Position numbers and translations under genes: made by a program
Notes under the pieces: model-generated
Database searches by the model: none
Seen by the model: the letters and a program-made list of their open reading frames with translations, nothing else
Told to the model about the DNA's origin: nothing
Part shown: piece by piece, positions 54,262-58,007 of the stretch
Numbering within the stretch: the stretch's first letter is position 1
Layout of the letters: every line of letters begins with the position of its first letter
Origin: a virus
IMG/VR virus record: IMGVR_UViG_3300041407_000352
Span: 1 to 58,007 of that record
Reading direction: 5' to 3' (one strand)
Length of the DNA: 58,007 bases

Positions 54262-54504
54262 CTATGGCAACTGGCTGTTTATCCAGCGCTCAGCGACTTC
54301 CATTGCCTCGGCCAATGCGCTTGGATAGTCCGTCCAAGGCCCTTGCAGTTGAGCGACCGCGTTCGCCAAGCCTTGGACCCCGCTCTCTTCCAAAACGTGT
54401 GCCGCGACTGGCGAATCGTCATTGGGTCTTTCCCAATCAAACTTCACGACTAACTTGTGTCCGCGATACACATGCGTAATTGGCGTATCCAGGCCGTGTG
54501 ACAT
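54262..54504 (-). CDS. Small antisense protein, 80 aa
   Basis: ATG 54504 follows AGGAGAG. An alpha-beta protein (THVYRGHKLVVKFDWERPND ... GLANAVAQLQGPWTDYPSAL) that resembles a small phage hypothetical. One of three leftward genes inside the rightward operon (53.8-54.9 kb). Family unknown. Confidence 0.7.
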   Translation of the reverse strand: MSHGLDTPITHVYRGHKLVVKFDWERPNDDSPVAAHVLEESGVQGLANAVAQLQGPWTDYPSALAEAMEVAERWINSQLP

Positions 54505-54606
54505 GCCGCTCTCCTGCGTTTGTTGAGTAGAGCGATGTCTTTAACCTTATTTGGCAACCGACACTATCGAGGCGTTCTGCCATCTCTTGCCCATCAAAGT
54601 CAGTCG

Positions 54607-54906
54607 CTACTTCGACGAAGCCGCTCGACGATAACTAGCACCTCCATCAGCGGCCAGCTGCCGAGCTCGACCGACACCCCAAGCCAGGGTCCTAGTCATC
54701 GATTCGCCGGGCCGCGATTCGACAGACTCTTCATGCAACGCCAAGCCGTCGGGAGCATAAATCCCAATGAACATTTCAGTCTCCCGGGCACGCGAGAGCC
54801 TGACCTGCACGTCAATAAAAGTACCGTCATTGAGAGTTTCATCGTGCGTTCTGGTGTGGAGTTCTGGGTCTGCCCACGCCCAAAAAACATCGCCTCGAAG
54901 TCTCAT
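54607..54906 (-). CDS. Small antisense protein, 99 aa
   Basis: ATG 54906 follows AGGAATAAC. The sequence DETLNDGTFIDVQVRLSRAR and ETEMFIGIYAPDGLALHEES suggests a small beta-rich domain, with a basic C-terminus. Same orientation as the previous gene. The 54907-55071 gap has no gene. Confidence 0.68.
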   Translation of the reverse strand: MRLRGDVFWAWADPELHTRTHDETLNDGTFIDVQVRLSRARETEMFIGIYAPDGLALHEESVESRPGESMTRTLAWGVGRARQLAADGGASYRRAASSK

Positions 54907-55071
54907 GAGTTATTCCTGCCCATCCTTTGTGGGTGTCGACAGAGTTCAAAACTAGACCCATTCGGCCGAAGTGCAACAGGGCCGAAAGGGAATCGGACAG
55001 CTGGTCTGAACAGCTGTACAAATTCAAATTCCCGTACAACTTTCAGCCGCTATAGCGGCAAGGACGAAGTC

Positions 55072-55506
55072 ATGACCAAAGAAAAGCTCGCAGCTGAACT
55101 GAACGGCATCCAATACCCGGCACACCGCTCGATCACGAAAGAACAGATTGCAACAGCGAAGGCTGCCGGCCTGGTGATCGTCTTCGGCGCCAGCGATGAT
55201 CTGATGGAATTCGAAGGTGCCATACGCGATGAGTTTGGTTGCTACGACGGCGGTACTGCGTGGATTGATGCTCAAGGGTTGCTTGATCGCGACCAGATCG
55301 AAAACGAGGACGAAGCGGTCGCGGCCTATGTTGCTCGCCGGAAAGACGCCGAATCGATTACGGCCATATGGGACACGGACGGTTTCAGCTGGATTTACGA
55401 AACGAATATTCCGCATTCAACCTTCGACGTGTGGGACGGCGAGGACGGCTACTGTCGCGGTATTGTTTTCGCGCTGGCTGATCTGAAATCACAGGTGACG
55501 CCATGA
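55072..55506 (+). CDS. Conserved phage protein, 144 aa
   Basis: ATG follows AAGGACG. ELNGIQYPAHRSITKEQIAT, then LVIVFGASDDLMEFEGAIRD, a family seen in many Pseudomonas and enteric phages. Acidic, soluble. Function unknown. ATGA overlap to the following micro-ORF. Confidence 0.8.
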   Translation: MTKEKLAAELNGIQYPAHRSITKEQIATAKAAGLVIVFGASDDLMEFEGAIRDEFGCYDGGTAWIDAQGLLDRDQIENEDEAVAAYVARRKDAESITAIWDTDGFSWIYETNIPHSTFDVWDGEDGYCRGIVFALADLKSQVTP

Positions 55507-55559
55507 TCGCCCTCGCCTGGTTCGCCTACGTGTACTGCTACAAGAGGCCGCGGCGATGA
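55503..55559 (+). CDS. Possible 18-aa coupled hydrophobic peptide
   Basis: Reads MIALAWFAYVYCYKRPRR. It begins with an ATGA overlap and ends with a TGA overlapping the next gene's ATG, so it could be a translated coupling peptide or a tiny membrane protein. No other evidence. Confidence 0.4.
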   Translation: MIALAWFAYVYCYKRPRR

Positions 55560-55981
55560 TTGTAAAAATCGCGTTTGATCCAGCCAATCTGAAAGTTGAG
55601 CACGAGGCCTGGCCCGCATTCGATGCGGGGGGCATTACCCTCAAGATCTGGGCGCTCTACAAGAAGCACTTCGTGACCTCCCAGCACTTTCGAGAATCAC
55701 TGGTGCAAATGGCAGAGCTGTTTGAGCGAATGCTCGACATCGATGACCACGATATTCGGCCTTACATGAACATCGATGAGTTCATGGGCTATCTCGGGGC
55801 CTGCGGCATCTACGGAGCAGTGGTCGGGCCGCGCCATAAGGAGATGGCCGAGTGGGTAGTCAGGTATTGGGATTATTTCAACCTCTCCACCCAGCGGGCA
55901 GTGACTCTGCAGTTCAAGGTTGTGAAAGAAGTCGATGAGACATTAACCATCTGCGGCTTCGGCCCACCCGCCACCGTGTAA
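55556..55981 (+). CDS. Early phage protein, 141 aa
   Basis: ATG overlaps the micro-ORF stop. The product has WPAFDAGGITLKIWALYKKH and a C-terminal beta region. Helical middle (RESLVQMAELFERMLDIDDH). No named domain recognised. Confidence 0.74.
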   Translation: MIVKIAFDPANLKVEHEAWPAFDAGGITLKIWALYKKHFVTSQHFRESLVQMAELFERMLDIDDHDIRPYMNIDEFMGYLGACGIYGAVVGPRHKEMAEWVVRYWDYFNLSTQRAVTLQFKVVKEVDETLTICGFGPPATV

Positions 55982-56000
55982 CCCCTCTTCCACCTACCAG

Positions 56001-56035
56001 CCTGCCGGTGTAAGGCAGGCGAAGAATTCCGCATG
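56001..56035 (+). repeat. Hairpin-SD leader, copy 1 (followed by a dead start)
   Basis: CCTGCC-GGTGTAA-GGCAGG hairpin (56001-56019), then GAAGAATTC and ATG at 56033, which stops after two codons. It matches the leader at 56259-56291 with compensatory stem changes. Confidence 0.75.
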
Positions 56036-56042
56036 CTTTAGA

Positions 56043-56216
56043 TTAAATGCGACTACGAGCCAGGCCCGCCAACATGAGGCAAATCCCAGCAATCAGAAAG
56101 CTCCCCGCCACGTAACCGAAAGTCGACGCCCTCAGAAAATCGTTCACACCTACACCTAGACCGGTGATTGTAAATGGAATACCTGCGACAAATAGCTGAG
56201 ATCGAAGCGCCCTCAT
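56043..56216 (-). CDS. Small antisense membrane protein, 57 aa
   Basis: ATG 56216 has GGAG 8 nt upstream. The product MRALRSQLFVAGIPFTITGL and a second hydrophobic segment YVAGSFLIAGICLMLAGLA give two membrane helices joined by a short polar loop. It lies antisense between the dead start at 56033 and the working gene at 56289, each with the same leader. Confidence 0.72.
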   Translation of the reverse strand: MRALRSQLFVAGIPFTITGLGVGVNDFLRASTFGYVAGSFLIAGICLMLAGLARSRI

Positions 56217-56258
56217 AATACTGTCTCCAATTTCTATATTTCCTAATTAGAACATAGT

Positions 56259-56291
56259 CCGCCGGTGTACGGCGGGCGAGGAATTCGTATG
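56259..56291 (+). repeat. Hairpin-SD leader, copy 2
   Basis: CCGCC-GGTGTAC-GGCGG hairpin (56259-56275), then GAGGAATTC and ATG 56289. Loop GGTGTA is the same as in copy 1 and the stem change T-A to C-G is compensated. Confidence 0.78.
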
Positions 56292-56669
56292 CCTGAAATC
56301 AAGTGCGAATACGGCCACACCCTGCGAATCGGCACCGACGAATGGGTCAACCAGCTTTCTCTGGACCAGCTTCGTTACGCTCGCCAGCAGATGGCTGAGA
56401 AGATCGATAAGGCCGAGCAAGGCCCGCGCCGGACAGTCTGGCTGGTCGATGACGGCGTCAGTATCGCTGGCTTTTATTGCGAAAACGCTTTCGCCGATGC
56501 CGCCGATCATCTGCTCTGGATCTACAAAGACGTGTTCGTGAGGGAAGCGAAGGACTTCGGTGGCGGGCCAGGGTCGGTCCACGACTTCAAGCAATCTATC
56601 CCACACATCGAGCCGCGACGCGTCACTCAGTTCGAATACGACGTCGAGTGGTTTCCCGCAAAACCTTGA
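56289..56669 (+). CDS. Early phage protein, 126 aa
   Basis: ATG 56289 follows GAGGAATT. The product starts MPEIKCEYGHTLRIGTDEWV, has a basic-acidic helix (DQLRYARQQMAEKIDKAEQG) and a C-terminal W-Y-K-D segment. Cys residues suggest a small metal- or nucleic-acid-binding domain. Function unknown. Confidence 0.77.
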   Translation: MPEIKCEYGHTLRIGTDEWVNQLSLDQLRYARQQMAEKIDKAEQGPRRTVWLVDDGVSIAGFYCENAFADAADHLLWIYKDVFVREAKDFGGGPGSVHDFKQSIPHIEPRRVTQFEYDVEWFPAKP

Positions 56670-56713
56670 CCCCTCCCCACCTTCTGCCGCCACGCGCGGC
56701 ATGGAGCATCGCT

Positions 56714-56956
56714 ATGGAAACCGAAATCCTTTCAGACGAAGAGCTGGCGGATCTCACCGGCTACAAGGCCCGGGCCTATCAGCGGCGCTGGCTGACGGAT
56801 CGCCAGTGGGTGTTCGTCGAAAGCCGGGGCAAGCGTCCACTGGTTGGCCGGATGTACGCCCGAATGAAACTGGGCATGATCTCGCCCAACATCGCCGACC
56901 CAAGCCCTCCGCCGGTGGCGCCAGCATGGACCCCTGACTTCTCGCGAGTGAACTGA
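56714..56956 (+). CDS. DUF4224 protein next to integrase
   Basis: ATG 56714 follows ATGGAGC. The 80-aa product METEILSDEELADLTGYKAR ... RRWLTDRQWVFVESRGKRPL matches the DUF4224 pattern, in the excisionase-like place next to integrase. A hairpin TGCCGC...GCGGCA precedes the SD. It may act as or with an excisionase; unproven. Confidence 0.83.
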   Translation: METEILSDEELADLTGYKARAYQRRWLTDRQWVFVESRGKRPLVGRMYARMKLGMISPNIADPSPPPVAPAWTPDFSRVN

Positions 56957-56957
56957 T

Positions 56958-58007
56958 ATGCGCCCTCGCAAAACCGAGCATCACCACCTGCCCCCTCGGA
57001 TGTATCAGCGATCTCGAAAGCGTAAAAACGGCAGTACCTGGACGGCCTACTACTATCGGGACCTGCTCGGTAAAGATATTCCGCTGGGCAAGGACCTCGA
57101 CAAGGCCAGGATCAAATGGGCTGAACTCGAAGCCAAGGAAAAGCCGCTCGACTTGCGCACCATGAAGGGCATCTTCGACCGATATATCCGCGACGTCGTC
57201 TCGAAAAAGGCGCCACGAACTCAAAAGGACAACCTGTCGGAGATCAAGCAGCTCCGGCCGATGTTCGACAGTGCCCCGATCGACTCGATAACCCCGGCAA
57301 CGATTGCCGGGTATCGGGATGCACGGACAGCCAAGGTCCGGGCAAACCGGGAGATAGCCACCCTTTCCCATGTGTTTAACATCGCCCGGGAGTGGGGGCT
57401 GACGACCAAGGAAAATCCGTGCCAGGGCGTGCGTAAAAACAAGGAAACGCCACGGGACTATTACGCGAATGATTTGGTGTGGGATGCGGTTTACAAGAAG
57501 GCAGCTCAAGAGCTGAAGGACGCGATGGACCTGGCCTATCTGACCGGGCAGCGACCGGCAGACGTCCTGGTGATGCGAAGGGATGATGCAGAGGGGGGGT
57601 ATTTGGGAGTGCAGCAGAACAAGACGCACAAGAAACTGCGTATCCAGATGACCACCGACGGCAAAGCAAACAGCCTGGGCCGGCTGATCGCCGAGATAAC
57701 CGAGCGCAACGCCCGGCACGTCTCAAACTACCTGATCGTGAGCCGGCACGGGAAACGGATGACCGCGACGATGCTGAGAAAGCGCTGGGACATAGCGCGA
57801 GAGAAAGCGAAGCTGGCGGCAATGGAAATCGGCGATGAACTGCTGGCGGCGAAGATCGGTGGATTTCAGTTCCGGGACATCCGGCCAAAGGCAGCGTCGG
57901 AAATCATCGACGTCGGCGAGGCGAGTTTGCTGCTGGGCCACACCAAAGGCGACATCACCGAGCGGGTTTACCGTCGGGTCGGTGCCATCGCCAAACCATC
58001 AAAATAG
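56958..58007 (+). CDS. Phage integrase, tyrosine recombinase
   Basis: The 349-aa product has a basic N-terminal arm-binding domain (MRPRKTEHHH, YQRSRKRKNGSTWTAYYYRD), a core-binding domain (about 65-160) and the catalytic domain. Active-site residues are R199 (TGQR), K222, R309 in FRDIRPK, H328 (LLGHT) and Y338 (YRR). The usual His of the HxxR box is R306 here. It reads to the very edge of the window, so the right attachment site should lie just beyond. It follows the DUF4224 gene by one base. Confidence 0.93.
   Translation: MRPRKTEHHHLPPRMYQRSRKRKNGSTWTAYYYRDLLGKDIPLGKDLDKARIKWAELEAKEKPLDLRTMKGIFDRYIRDVVSKKAPRTQKDNLSEIKQLRPMFDSAPIDSITPATIAGYRDARTAKVRANREIATLSHVFNIAREWGLTTKENPCQGVRKNKETPRDYYANDLVWDAVYKKAAQELKDAMDLAYLTGQRPADVLVMRRDDAEGGYLGVQQNKTHKKLRIQMTTDGKANSLGRLIAEITERNARHVSNYLIVSRHGKRMTATMLRKRWDIAREKAKLAAMEIGDELLAAKIGGFQFRDIRPKAASEIIDVGEASLLLGHTKGDITERVYRRVGAIAKPSK

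Overview
The window holds an almost complete lambda-like temperate siphovirus (prophage) from a Pseudomonas, probably of the fluorescens/syringae side of the genus. The evidence is the tRNA-Ser at the left edge, GC-rich codon use, and many gene families typical of Pseudomonas phages (DUF1654, DUF2280, DUF4055, DUF1367, DUF4406 and DUF4224 types). The identifications rest on reading motifs and gene order, not on database searches.

Layout. A complete tRNA-Ser(TGA) with a terminator (14-140) is the probable integration site, and a tyrosine integrase ends exactly at the right edge (56958-58007). From 0.3 to 3.2 kb lie accessory genes: a LexA-boxed coiled-coil gene, a membrane acyltransferase likely to modify the cell surface, a decayed spanin gene with a heptamer repeat, and a lipoprotein. 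From 3.2 to 29 kb the late operon runs leftward. In transcription order (right to left) it encodes a metallopeptidase, small and large terminase, portal, MuF-type head protein, scaffold, capsid, head-tail connectors, tail terminator, tail tube, the G/GT chaperones joined by a -1 frameshift, tape measure, tail-tip proteins M, L, K and I, the J receptor-binding protein, a tail fibre with its assembly protein, and a SleB-type endolysin. Short plus-strand or extra genes (morons) interrupt it at 10.3-12.2, 18.8 and 23.7 kb. The holin and Rz/Rz1 genes lie at 30.2-31.4 kb. From 33.1 to 38.9 kb the early leftward operon runs from a Cro-like protein through small DNA-binding proteins, a CII-like protein, a Rha-like protein, a replication protein O analogue with iterons inside its gene, a P-like protein, DUF1367, NinG and a probable late antiterminator.

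The switch. A CI/LexA-type repressor (38978-39634) diverges from the Cro-like gene. A 14-bp palindrome, ATAAGCnnGCTTAT, occurs next to cro and twice more over a strong sigma70 promoter at 40.95 kb. This is a mirror image of lambda OR and OL. Two genes directly after cI encode small membrane or exported proteins, and a LexA-boxed DUF1654 gene precedes pL. The pL transcript carries a boxA-like sequence and then reads rightward through small genes, an ERF annealase and a YqaJ exonuclease, a cytosine methyltransferase, DUF4406 genes and a DUF4224 gene to the integrase.

Most unusual. Small antisense genes (zinc-ribbon paralogues and a two-helix membrane protein) sit at the 5' ends of rightward operon genes, with the host gene's leader and start duplicated around them. 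A 36-nt palindrome with compensatory changes occurs at three distant places. A 119-nt segment with a perfect 19-bp closing stem lies between early genes. Several pairs of repeated leader sequences mark the accessory genes.
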